Part shown: positions 1 through 8,113 of the stretch, in pieces | Numbering within the stretch: position 1 is the first letter of the stretch | Layout of the letters: every line of letters starts with the position of its first letter | NCBI RefSeq assembly: GCF_025996515.1 | Contig: NZ_BLRH01000035.1 | Location: 558,001 to 622,000 of the forward strand | Length of the DNA: 64,000 bases | Direction: 5' to 3' | Source: Rhizohabitans arisaemae | Lineage (GTDB): Bacteria; Actinomycetota; Actinomycetes; Streptosporangiales; Streptosporangiaceae | Notes under the pieces: generated by a model | What the model was told of the DNA's origin: nothing | What the model saw: only the letters and a program-made list of their open reading frames with translations | The model's database searches: none | Program-made: the position numbers and the translations under genes

Positions 1-802
1 GGAAAGCTTCGGACAGAGCGACGGTGACGAAGTCCTCAAAGGTCCGCCACATCTCGATCAAGAGGCCGTCCACTCGCAGGGTCCTGCCGTCGTTGAGTTC
101 GCACGATGATCCACTTAGCACGAGTTCCGCGAGCCGCAATGCTGTGTGATACCGAGCATTAAGCCGTGTAGCCCTCCAACGCGGGAGTGGCCTGCCCGGC
201 ATCAGCGCTGACACACCTGTCAACCGTGACAGTACATGTCGCAGCATCCTACGGGTGACGACTGTCAGTCCAGGTAGGCGCAGCAGTCGGCCCGTGGCTG
301 CCAGAAGGAGCTGGTTCTCCGCTATGTCCACAGCGAACTCGTCGTAGCGCACTTCGACGGGCAGCAGCAAGCCGTACCGCCGTCTGACCTGGTCAGCCTC
401 ACGGATCCGCCCACGGACGAACTGCAGCGAATCCTCCACGGTGTGATAGCTCTGGAGGACGCCCTGACGCAGCGTCCGCTCGGCAGATCGGGCGAAGGCG
501 TGGGCGAGCGCGGGAACGACGTCAGGTTGCTCGCCGACATCGATCTCTTCTTGCCGCCATCCGCGCTGCGACTGGCTGTAGCCGAAAAGGAAGAGCACCC
601 GGTCGATCGGTGTTTTTGGCTTGATCCGGACTGACATGCCGCCAATCGTGGCGGCGCCGATGTACCCATTATCGCGGACCCGCCAGAGCCCGGACCGCGG
701 ACCGGGCGTGACCCGTACGGCCTTTGATGCCAGCAACGCCGCAACCTGATCCGATGACAATTCAAAGTCCTGTGGCGGGCCGCCCTCAATGAGGCTGATC
801 AC
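1..802 (-). CDS. mcrC: McrC-like subunit of a modification-dependent restriction system (3' end outside window)
   Basis: Translating the minus strand from a GTG at 802 gives 267 codons running off the left edge. Family features seen: an N-terminal sheet region ending GGMSVRIKPK, then GRIREADQVRRR, YDEFAVDIAENQLLLAAT, and LNARYHTALRLAEL followed by LIEMWRTFEDFV. This series is typical of McrC, the nuclease-bearing partner of the McrB GTPase in type IV restriction. The catalytic PD-(D/E)xK part lies beyond the window. The GTG overlaps the McrB stop as GTGA, so the two are translationally coupled. Base composition is lower in GC than most of the window, which suggests acquisition by transfer. 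Confidence 0.85.
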   Translation of the reverse strand, partial: MISLIEGGPPQDFELSSDQVAALLASKAVRVTPGPRSGLWRVRDNGYIGAATIGGMSVRIKPKTPIDRVLFLFGYSQSQRGWRQEEIDVGEQPDVVPALAHAFARSAERTLRQGVLQSYHTVEDSLQFVRGRIREADQVRRRYGLLLPVEVRYDEFAVDIAENQLLLAATGRLLRLPGLTVVTRRMLRHVLSRLTGVSALMPGRPLPRWRATRLNARYHTALRLAELVLSGSSCELNDGRTLRVDGLLIEMWRTFEDFVTVALSEAF

Positions 803-2964
803 GAGAATCCTCGACGCAGGCTCTCTAGTCCATACCGTTCGGTCACGTTGGTGCCGTCGCCGTAGTGGTGCTCCTCGAGGAGCGGCAGGATCTGCGTACG
901 CCAGACCCGCTCGAACCCCTTCGCGTTGTGATAGATCACTGGACGCATCAGATATGAAGGGCCGATCTTGAAGTCGCGATCCTCGATCCGGGCGTTGAGT
1001 TCGTCCAGCAGTTGCGCAGCCTCGTCAGAGAGATTGTGGCGGGCTAGCCAGCGACGTAGCAGGTCTGCTGTCGGCTTCTCCTCGGGATGCAGCTCCATGA
1101 AGGCGAATCGCCGCCGCATCGCGGCATCCACTAGGGCGATCGACCGGTCAGCCGTGTTCATCGTGCCGATAATGATCAAATTCCTGGGCAGGGTAAACGG
1201 CTTACCCGCCTCATCCGCTGAAGAGTAGAGCAGGTCGATAGCATTGCCCCGGTATTCCAGCAGGAAGTAGAGCTCACCGAAGATCTTCGCGATATTTCCC
1301 CGGTTGATCTCGTCGATGACAAGAACGAAGGCCTCGGATGGCCGCTGCCGTGCAGCGTCCACCAACCTGAGTAGCGGACCAGGCAGCGGCTTGAACACCA
1401 CTCCTTGTCCGTCGGGTGTCTGGACCGGGCGGAACCCCTCGAAGAAATCTTCATAGGCGTACGACGGGTGAAACTGGACCAGCTTCACGTTCTCTGGTTT
1501 GCCGCGTGCGACGTGCTGGCCGAGATGCTGTGCGATGAACGTCTTTCCTGTGCCTGGCGGTCCGTACAGGATGAGCTGTGGCCGGTCGCGGAGCAGGTCC
1601 ACACACTCCTGCAACCACTCCTGATCGATCATCAACTCTTCAACCAGTTCTACCGTGATATCAGGAAGCATGGCCTCCCGCGCTAGAGGCTCGCCCGCCT
1701 CCTCCATGACCAGCAGTTCCAAATCATCAAGGAACTCGGTGAGATCGAGCACATCATGCTGGGTGGCTAGCTTGGCGGACATCTCATCCGGTAGATCGGC
1801 GAGGTCAACCGGATTGTTCCCGTTTAGCCATTCGACCGGTCTCTGCAGGCTCGCTCGGCTCTCTACGCTCGCACGGATGGCCGTCCCGCCGCGAAGGTGG
1901 CCTAGGTAGACCTTCCCGCCCTCGTTGGTGAGTACCAAGTCGTCTTCGCGCATTCGGCTCAGAAAAGCGTAGAATTCTGCGGTCTTCTTCAGCTTGTCGC
2001 TGTATGACCCATGAGCATAATCCTCTTCGACCGCCGCTTTGATGGCTTCCCGTGACGCTCCTGGCGGTAGTTCCCGTAGTTTTGCGGCGGGCAATGAGCA
2101 AATTCCATCGGTGAGCCATTCATGTAGTGCGCTCTCGCCATGAGAGTTTGAGCCTCGCACCAACCAAGCCCGCTTTGGCCGCTCGGGATCCTCCGCACCA
2201 TCGAGATCTTCGGCAAGGAGCTGTTGGAGATCTGAGTCGTGGAGTCTACGTGCGGGAGGCGCCGTGCCTAGAATAGTGGGAAGACCGTCATCTTCAAGCA
2301 TCTGTTGCCACTGCTTGCGCAGCTCTTCGTCGACTCGGGCCGCGTCCGGCAGACATCCGTCGGTGTCCAGCACCCGGTGCCAGCCTTCGGGTCGTTCTCC
2401 TTGAAGCCAGTGCACTAGGCGCGCTTCATCGAGACCCGCATATGTCGCGAGGTCGCCGGCCGCGACCCAGTTCCCCTCTGGTACTGCCTCTGCCAGCTGC
2501 TTGGCAGATTCGAAGCAGGCCTTGTTTCGTTCCCAGTGCCGATAGCCGCTTCTGGCTGCTTCAAAGAACGGTTTCGGCTGAGGATATGTGGCCAGCGCGA
2601 CTCGGCCAAGCGGAGTCGCGAACCAGCGACCGTTGGATTTCGTAATCCATCCGCACTTCACTAGGTCGACGCTGTACCACTGGAAGTTCTTCTCCGGCGT
2701 CGTGGATCCGGTCGCAGCCTGTTTCCATTCCTCGTCAAGATTTGGAAACTCGTGCTCGACGAGCGCCCATAACTCCCGAGCCCGCATGCCCGCTGGGTAT
2801 TTCGTTAGGATTCGCATACCCACGAACTGGGCACGAGCTGTCAACTCAGTCCAAGCTGTCACGGCGAGTAGTTCGGTCCTTCCGATCTCGATACTTCCGA
2901 TCAGGCGTAGATCATCTGATCCAAGTGGTCCAAAGTGATCCAGCTGAGTAGTGTCGTAGCACAT
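799..2964 (-). CDS. mcrB: McrB-like AAA+ GTPase with N-terminal winged-helix and EVE-like regions
   Basis: 721 residues. The C-terminal half is a McrB-type AAA+ motor: Walker A GPPGTGKT near residue 468, Walker B and its extension IDEINRGNIAKIFGELYFLL near 550, and the GTP-specific motif MNTADRS near 600 followed by AMRRRF. It should use GTP to translocate DNA and activate McrC. The N-terminal ~120 residues resemble the Mrr_N winged helix (ALVEHEFPNLDEEW, then DLVKCGWI and LGRVAL). Residues ~265-370 (WLVRGSNSHGE, YAFLSRMREDDLVL) look like an EVE/PUA-like module, a fold that reads modified bases. Family members vary in this recognition half, so the target modification cannot be read from here. 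ATG start; stop overlaps mcrC by 4 nt. Domain names for the N-terminal half are inference. Confidence 0.88.
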   Translation of the reverse strand: MCYDTTQLDHFGPLGSDDLRLIGSIEIGRTELLAVTAWTELTARAQFVGMRILTKYPAGMRARELWALVEHEFPNLDEEWKQAATGSTTPEKNFQWYSVDLVKCGWITKSNGRWFATPLGRVALATYPQPKPFFEAARSGYRHWERNKACFESAKQLAEAVPEGNWVAAGDLATYAGLDEARLVHWLQGERPEGWHRVLDTDGCLPDAARVDEELRKQWQQMLEDDGLPTILGTAPPARRLHDSDLQQLLAEDLDGAEDPERPKRAWLVRGSNSHGESALHEWLTDGICSLPAAKLRELPPGASREAIKAAVEEDYAHGSYSDKLKKTAEFYAFLSRMREDDLVLTNEGGKVYLGHLRGGTAIRASVESRASLQRPVEWLNGNNPVDLADLPDEMSAKLATQHDVLDLTEFLDDLELLVMEEAGEPLAREAMLPDITVELVEELMIDQEWLQECVDLLRDRPQLILYGPPGTGKTFIAQHLGQHVARGKPENVKLVQFHPSYAYEDFFEGFRPVQTPDGQGVVFKPLPGPLLRLVDAARQRPSEAFVLVIDEINRGNIAKIFGELYFLLEYRGNAIDLLYSSADEAGKPFTLPRNLIIIGTMNTADRSIALVDAAMRRRFAFMELHPEEKPTADLLRRWLARHNLSDEAAQLLDELNARIEDRDFKIGPSYLMRPVIYHNAKGFERVWRTQILPLLEEHHYGDGTNVTERYGLESLRRGFS

Positions 2965-3667
2965 GGCGTATGGCTAACTCGCTCAGCGACGATTGCATTG
3001 AAGGCCAATCAAATGCGCCTATTTCGAGAGCCCCGCGCGAGGTTCCATCAGCTGCAACTCGCCCCCGAGTTGGGATCGAAGTGTAAGGTCCTCGCGATCC
3101 GTCGCTCCTAGCAACAGGGAAGCCACCACTTACCCTCGACTTGAAAGGTTCGCCGGGGAAGCATCCTTCGATCGACCTCCACATTTCGTCAGCTCATCGC
3201 CGTCAGGGTGAACGAGCTCACCGCTCCCATGGCCCGAAATCTCACCATTGGCCCGGCAAGTATACTAGTGTCCGATACGCTATCGGAGGTGATTTCAGTA
3301 GAATAGTGTGGTTGGATCGTTCACCGGACGATTCTTAGCGATCCAGATGATGAGGCTGTAGCCAGGGGTGATCGAGTGGGGTTCTGCGTGGCGTCGTAGA
3401 TTCCCAGGACAGTCATCCTGGTGACAGCGAATAAACCCGGAATCGTGTTCTCGAAGGCTTGGTAGCTGTCCGTAGTTTATCCGTATTACGACGGGAGATG
3501 TCGTGGAGACGGGTAATGGGTGCTCTTGGGCGAGATCGGGGCGTCCATCATCGGCTGACCCGCTTGCGCTCGATTTCGACGGCATCCATGAGGGCATCGA
3601 CCTCGGTAATCGTGTTACGGATGAGTGGGGCAACGCGTAGGGAGCCACGCCAGTTGCGCACCGCGCT
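2965..3667. other. Intergenic stretch upstream of mcrB with no convincing intact gene
   Basis: About 700 bases hold the mcrB upstream region and, further right, a lower-GC stretch. An isolated operator-like palindrome is present (listed separately). On the minus strand near 3570-3640 a short open piece reads like protein (RNTITEVDALMDAVEIERKR) but meets a stop at once, so it may be gene debris. No RNA gene or insertion sequence was recognised. Confidence 0.4.
3271..3287. promoter_or_regulatory. Operator-like perfect inverted repeat
   Basis: TCCGATA-CGC-TATCGGA is a perfect 7-3-7 inverted repeat. It sits just after TATACT (about 3261-3266), a good -10 match. The layout resembles a TetR-type operator overlapping a promoter. 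No regulator gene or intact downstream gene is next to it, so it may be a promoter stranded by decay of the gene it served. Confidence 0.45.
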
Positions 3668-3860
3668 GCGGTCGACTACTTGGTCTCCACCTCGGGCATC
3701 TCGGAGCCCTGGCCATGTGGGGCGGCTTCGCCAACCTCTGGGAGCGTGGCCGCCTGGATCTGACCGTCGAGGCCTTGGTGTTTAGCCGCGCTTCGCGAAC
3801 CTGTTCACCGAACAGGAGATGGAAGTCGCCCGGCACCGCCTCGACCGGTTCGGTTATTGA
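3668..3860 (+). pseudogene. Frameshifted remnant of an unidentified protein C-terminus
   Basis: Three protein-like pieces follow one another in three different frames. They are AVDYLVSTSGISEPW (from 3668), AMWGGFANLWERGRLDLTVE (from about 3712) and FANLFTEQEMEVARHRLDRF followed by GY and a TGA at 3858-3860. Each reads like normal protein, and the joins fall where one frame stops making sense. The simplest reading is one gene tail carrying two frameshifts. The family was not identified. It lies directly upstream of the next gene on the same strand. Confidence 0.45.
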
Positions 3861-3906
3861 TCCTGATTTGCAGCCATATCTCGTGAAAGCCCTCTATGCT
3901 CCCGTC

Positions 3907-5148
3907 GTGTCGCATGATGGGGCTGCCTGGCGGGTTGCCGAAACCTTGGTGGAGTACCGGGTCGTCGTGCCCGATGAGGATCGGGCCGGGCTGGTGGCTG
4001 CGGAGCTGGCGGAACGGGGGCATCGGTGGGTTTGTGTCCGGCCGGTGTATCTGCCGTATCTCGACCCCCAGCATGCGTTGTTCGGCAAGCCGGAGTTCTC
4101 CCGGCCGGAGCTTGACGGCTGGTGGCAGGTCTGTTCCCTGGTGGATGAGGAAACACCTTCCGAGGAGGAGGAGTTCCACCAGCGGGCGTGCGAGCGGGCC
4201 GAGGTGGCGGGCGTCGCCCGTACACATGGAGGTTTCACCGACGGTGACGCCACCGGGCTACGCGAGACCATGCTCAAGCACCTCGACAGGGCGGGCCTGG
4301 TGCATGAGCTGAGTGCGGACGAAACCTATGTACGGCGCCGCGCGGCGATCGCGGCCTTCGCACCGGTGAAAGCGGTTCTGGTTCCTTGCACTCCGCTGGA
4401 CTCCGGCGATTGGACGCCTGACGACAAGTCGTTCCTTGAGCTGATTCGAACGACGGTCGGGGAGCTTCCGGATGCCTCCGAGGACTCGCAGTGGTGGCTG
4501 ACGGACGAGGTGGAGGAGCTGGCAGACGATTACGAGCTGCTGTTTGAGCTTTCGGATTCCGTCATGCACCAGGGCACCTGCTATCCGCACACTCCCCGTG
4601 GGATTCCTCTGCTTGCCGCGCTCGCCGCCAACCGCGCCGTCCCGCCGGCGTACCGGGCGGTTCTCCTGCTGTTTCTCGCCGAGGCGGCGACCGCCGGACG
4701 TCGGCGTCTTGCCGCCGACGCGGATCGCAGGGTCGCCCTGCGGCTCGGGTTCGACGAGTCCGCGGACGAGTCGGCGACTCGGCGCACGGTGGAAGCCGTG
4801 GCGCCAGGGCTGCTGGCGACCTGGGAGAACGAGGGTGAAGCCGTCCGGTTCGGGCTCGCGGTTCTCGCCGCGGCCTGCGCGGACCCCGTGCAGTGGGCCG
4901 ACATCCGGCCGTACGTCCGGCTTCTCTCCGACGATTCACGGGATGAGCACCGCACCCTCGCCCTTCAGTTGATCGACCATTTGATCGGCGACGATGCGGA
5001 GAGCCTGAAGGACGTGGTCGCGCGGGCGTTTGGGGCCACCGATACCGACGGCCTGGACGTCAGCCCCTTCGCCCCGATCGCCTGGACCGGCCTGAGCGTT
5101 CTCGAGCTGATGGCCCAGCGCCAACTTTCCTCGCTCATCACCGATTGA
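3907..5148 (+). CDS. Hypothetical protein, 413 aa, mostly helical, family not recognised
   Basis: A long frame with strong G/C bias at third positions and no motif I recognise. The N-terminal ~90 residues look alpha/beta (AETLVEYRVVVPDEDRAGLV, RWVCVRPVYLPYL). The middle is acidic (ETPSEEEEFHQ). The C-terminal half is Ala/Leu-rich and helical, like a HEAT-type solenoid (residues ~215-400). I chose GTG 3907 because TATGCT lies exactly 6 nt upstream, the layout of leaderless actinomycete genes. GTG 3883 and TTG 3868 are possible in-frame alternatives. No signal peptide or membrane segment, so it is probably cytoplasmic. Gene remnants lie upstream and AlkD is convergent downstream. Possible role unknown. 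Confidence 0.6.
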   Translation: MSHDGAAWRVAETLVEYRVVVPDEDRAGLVAAELAERGHRWVCVRPVYLPYLDPQHALFGKPEFSRPELDGWWQVCSLVDEETPSEEEEFHQRACERAEVAGVARTHGGFTDGDATGLRETMLKHLDRAGLVHELSADETYVRRRAAIAAFAPVKAVLVPCTPLDSGDWTPDDKSFLELIRTTVGELPDASEDSQWWLTDEVEELADDYELLFELSDSVMHQGTCYPHTPRGIPLLAALAANRAVPPAYRAVLLLFLAEAATAGRRRLAADADRRVALRLGFDESADESATRRTVEAVAPGLLATWENEGEAVRFGLAVLAAACADPVQWADIRPYVRLLSDDSRDEHRTLALQLIDHLIGDDAESLKDVVARAFGATDTDGLDVSPFAPIAWTGLSVLELMAQRQLSSLITD

Positions 5149-5354
5149 TCCACGAACCCCGCACCCCCCAACGGAGCGGACGCCGTACGGCGGCCAAGCC
5201 GGCGGACGGGCTCTGGAGTGATCCGAGTACGAACTGCGGTCGGGTCATGCGCCGAGCGGCTTCCGTCCACGGCGCGTCACCGGATCGAGCGTCGGCACCG
5301 AGTTGTACGGCTCATGCGGCGCCGCCCGTACTTTCGGCAAGCGGTAGTCCGCTA

Positions 5355-6077
5355 TTACGGGGTTGACCCATGACGCTTCAGCCCTAGGTAGTGCTGGCGC
5401 GTCTCCTCGGGCAGGTGCTCGATGGCGAAGCGCAGGGTGACCCGCGGCATGGTGGCCGCATACCGGTCGAGGATGTCGAGCAGCCTGCCGCGGTCCGTGT
5501 CACCGGCACCGCGCAGGCAGCCGCCCACAACCTTGTTGATCAGGTCGTGGGGGTCGTCGATGAGGATTTCCGCCAGGGCGAAGGTGTCGTCGACCTGACC
5601 CGCGCGCATGAACCACAGGGTGCTGTAGATCGCCACCCGGCGTTCCCACCAGTTGGGCGACTCGGCCAGCCGGTAGAGGAGGTCGCGGGGCTGGTCGATC
5701 AGGTAGCCGCCGATCACCTGGTGGCCGCTGACGTCGACGAGGTCCCAGGTGTCGATTCGGTCGATCCGTCGCAGGTACAGCTCGAAGAGCTCCTTGCGCC
5801 GTTCGGCCGTGGTCCGCTTCTTGACGGCCTGCTTGCCCATGATGCTCACCGCGCCGACCCGTACTTCGTGGATCGAGCTGTCCAGGAGTTTGTCGATCTC
5901 CGCCGGCGGCATGTCGGCGTACTTCTTGCCGAGGGCGAAGATCTGCCCCATCCGCACTCCGAGGAAGTCGTTCGACGTGCGGAAATGCCGTCGGCTCCGC
6001 TCCAGGTCGACAGGCGTGCCGTGTGTGCGGAGCTCGGCGACGAACGCTTCGGCGGTCAGCTGCGGGGAGTCCGGCAT
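5355..6077 (-). CDS. AlkD-like DNA alkylation repair protein
   Basis: 240 residues made of HEAT-like helical repeats, matching the AlkD/AlkC DNA alkylation repair family in length and motifs: MGQIFALGKKYADMP, HEVRVGAVSIMGKQAVKK, TWDLVDVSGHQVIGGYL, SPNWWERRVAIYSTLWFMR and DPHDLINKVVGGCLRGAG. The family excises alkylated purines by holding the distorted duplex in a concave helical surface. The conserved WDLVD and WWERR segments cover the region where family members contact the lesion. Start ATG 6077 has a good ribosome site (AAGGAAAGGA). It is a single gene, ending convergently with the unknown gene to its left; the tRNA-like genes lie upstream on the same strand. Confidence 0.85.
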   Translation of the reverse strand: MPDSPQLTAEAFVAELRTHGTPVDLERSRRHFRTSNDFLGVRMGQIFALGKKYADMPPAEIDKLLDSSIHEVRVGAVSIMGKQAVKKRTTAERRKELFELYLRRIDRIDTWDLVDVSGHQVIGGYLIDQPRDLLYRLAESPNWWERRVAIYSTLWFMRAGQVDDTFALAEILIDDPHDLINKVVGGCLRGAGDTDRGRLLDILDRYAATMPRVTLRFAIEHLPEETRQHYLGLKRHGSTP

Positions 6078-6275
6078 CAGGTCCTTTCCTTCTGGTCGTC
6101 GCCGGGTACGGGTGAACCGGCACCTGCGCGGACCGGCTGAGGTTTCTCAGGCACAACCACGCCCGAAATGCTGCGATATGTGCTGAAGACTACAGGTTGA
6201 GGTACGCCGGATACGGATCGCCAGACGGCCGCGTACTCGGGCATGTCGTGCGGACCATCACGGCGATGATTACGG

Positions 6276-6347
6276 CCTCGCCGACCGGGCTCGAACCGGC
6301 GTCCACCCGGTCCCGAGCCGGGCGTTCTACCACTGAACTACGACGAG
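6276..6347 (-). tRNA. Aberrant tRNA, anticodon CGG (Pro-type), no encoded CCA
   Basis: The minus strand folds into a complete 72-nt cloverleaf: acceptor CTCGTCG/CGGCGAG (7 pairs, one T-G), D-stem GTTC/GAAC with loop AGTGGTA, anticodon stem CCCGG/CCGGG with loop CTCGGGA, 5-nt variable loop TGGAC, and T-stem GCCGG/CCGGT with loop TTCGAGC. The anticodon by position is CGG, reading CCG (Pro). It is not a normal bacterial tRNA-Pro: the D-arm is of the Gly/Asp type, position 73 is G rather than A, and no CCA follows. It sits 18 nt downstream of a second tRNA-like gene on the same strand. Whether it is charged, and with what, cannot be seen. Confidence 0.7.
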
Positions 6348-6365
6348 GCCCCGTCCATTGTGCGG

Positions 6366-6438
6366 CACCGCCGACCGGGCTCGAACCGGCGCCGACCTGG
6401 ATGAAGAGCCAGGCGTTCCACCACTGAACTACGGCGGG
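6366..6438 (-). tRNA. tRNA-like gene with 8-nt anticodon loop and C1-U72 mismatch
   Basis: A 73-nt cloverleaf on the minus strand: acceptor CCCGCCG/CGGCGGT (6 of 7 pairs; position 1 C faces 72 U), D-stem GTTC/GAAC with loop AGTGGTG, anticodon stem CCTGG/CCAGG, variable loop TCGGC, and the same T-arm as its neighbour. The anticodon stem leaves an 8-nt loop, CTCTTCAT, instead of 7. Counted from U33 the triplet is CTT (Lys), but expanded loops are a known property of +1 frameshift-suppressor tRNAs, where CTTC could face GAAG. It lies 57 nt after the stop of the unknown protein gene on the same strand and is probably co-transcribed with it. Automatic tRNA finders may score it as undetermined or pseudo. 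Confidence 0.65.
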
Positions 6439-6494
6439 CCGCTCCCAGTGTGCTGCACACCGCCCGGCTACGCCACGGGATATCGGCCAGATGC

Positions 6495-7916
6495 CTAATC
6501 GCCGGGAGACTCCACCACCGGCAGATCGCTGACCACCACTCCCGAGGCAAGCCCGTGGCGGGCGTCGGCGGCCAGTTCAGACCGGACGCCTTTGCCGCTG
6601 AACACCCCGGCACGCCGCAGCAGGGCGGCCCACACCGGGTCGGCGATGCTCACCCCGTGCACCAGTTCGGGTGTCGGCCGGAACACCGCCACCCCGCGTC
6701 GCGCGGCGGGAGCCGTCCAGCCCGACTGTTCCGGGTCCAGCCCGGCTGTGCGGCAGGCCGCCGCCACGTCGGCGCGGGTGCAGGCGCCGGTGCCGTCCAG
6801 CACCTCCCACGGCAGCGGCAGCGCGGCCCACACCGCGGTGTTGGGGTCGACGCCGCCGCCGGTGCCACGATGCCAGGCGGCCAGGTCGGCGGCCATAAGG
6901 CGCATCACCTTGCCCGGGCAGGCCACGTCCAGCAACTCGAGCGCGTTCGACGACGCCAGGCAGGCCAGCCACCCGGCCCGCGCCGCGTTGTAGGCGAGTG
7001 CCAGATTGTTCCACGTGGTGGAGTCGTCGCCCCGCCGAACGATCATCGTGGTGCGGTCGACGGCCGGATTCCAGCGGGTACGGAGCACGTCGGCGCCGTG
7101 CCGCATGGCGGCCGACCACTGGCCCAGCAGCCGCCCACGCTCCTCGGCGGTCAGGTGCTCCAGGACATCGGGGCTTGCCCGCGCCTGGGCGATCATCCAC
7201 CAGTCGCTCCGATCCTGATTCGCACACCGGTCGAGCAGGACCTGGGCGACCTCGTCGAACGGGTTCTCCCGACCCGACAGGCTGAACTCCCGGCGCAGCT
7301 TGCGCCGCGCGGTGTAGTACGCCGTGAAGCACGCGGCGTCGACGTCGGCGGCGAACCGCTCCAGCGGGATGTCGGCGGCGAAACCGATGACTCCCACCAT
7401 GAGCAGCCGCCGCTTGTTCTGCTCGGTGCGGAGGGTTCCCGCCTTGGCGGCGATCCGGCCCAGCATCCTGAACCGGCGGTTGTACTGCCGCTTCGACAGC
7501 TCCATGCCCGCGGCTTCCCGAGCGTCCCGGTTGAGCCGGTCGTTCAGGAAATCACCGCGGTCCGGGGCCCAGCCGATCCCGTCTCCCATGGTCGCCGCGA
7601 ACTCCAGCAGCGACTCGGGATCATCGGGGTCCACCTCGATCCGCTGCTCGAACAGGCGGTTCGCCGTCGCGACCTGCCGCGCTCCACCGACGGCCCTGGC
7701 ATAGTCGGCGGACATCGAGGAGAACCAGCCCTTCCTGCGGGAGGAATGCTTGGCGGCCCGCTCCAGCACCAGAAGCTCGCGCCGTGACAACCGCCCGTCC
7801 AGTACCTGCAGCACCAGGTCGGCGACGTCCTCGGGCCGGTAACGCCGGTCCAGCGACTCGTACAACTCGGTCAGGATCTCCGGGCGTGACCGGTGCCTAT
7901 CCCTATGGAACTCCAT
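6495..7916 (-). CDS. Unknown protein, 473 aa, encoded directly upstream of the two tRNA-like genes
   Basis: A soluble, Ala/Arg/Trp-rich, probably all-helical protein with no motif I recognise. Distinct segments are KGWFSSMSADYARAVGGARQ, MELSKRQYNRRFRMLGRIAA, DDSTTWNNLALAYNAARAGW and NTAVWAALPLPWEVLDGTGA. The frame extends up to ATG 7964, but the first 16 codons have A/T-rich third positions. G/C-rich third positions begin at ATG 7916, so that start is preferred although no clear ribosome site precedes it. The two tRNA-like genes begin 57 nt after its stop on the same strand, and nothing but intergenic DNA separates them. Linkage suggests that the protein acts on, or depends on, those RNAs. 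That is inference only. Confidence 0.65.
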   Translation of the reverse strand: MEFHRDRHRSRPEILTELYESLDRRYRPEDVADLVLQVLDGRLSRRELLVLERAAKHSSRRKGWFSSMSADYARAVGGARQVATANRLFEQRIEVDPDDPESLLEFAATMGDGIGWAPDRGDFLNDRLNRDAREAAGMELSKRQYNRRFRMLGRIAAKAGTLRTEQNKRRLLMVGVIGFAADIPLERFAADVDAACFTAYYTARRKLRREFSLSGRENPFDEVAQVLLDRCANQDRSDWWMIAQARASPDVLEHLTAEERGRLLGQWSAAMRHGADVLRTRWNPAVDRTTMIVRRGDDSTTWNNLALAYNAARAGWLACLASSNALELLDVACPGKVMRLMAADLAAWHRGTGGGVDPNTAVWAALPLPWEVLDGTGACTRADVAAACRTAGLDPEQSGWTAPAARRGVAVFRPTPELVHGVSIADPVWAALLRRAGVFSGKGVRSELAADARHGLASGVVVSDLPVVESPGD

Positions 7917-8113
7917 GGAAAGCCATGATCCCGCTGGTTGTCTCTGACTTCGATCGGATTTCATACGACCGGTGGTCAGGTGATGTCGCGGGGGGTCCAG
8001 CCTGGGGGAGTTACGGTTCTAGGCCGTGCACTTCGAACCTATGTTTACGTCTCCGAGTGCACCTCGCGGAAGTTCGGAGGGCGGCGACCCCGAAAGTGCG
8101 GTGAAATGGGCTG

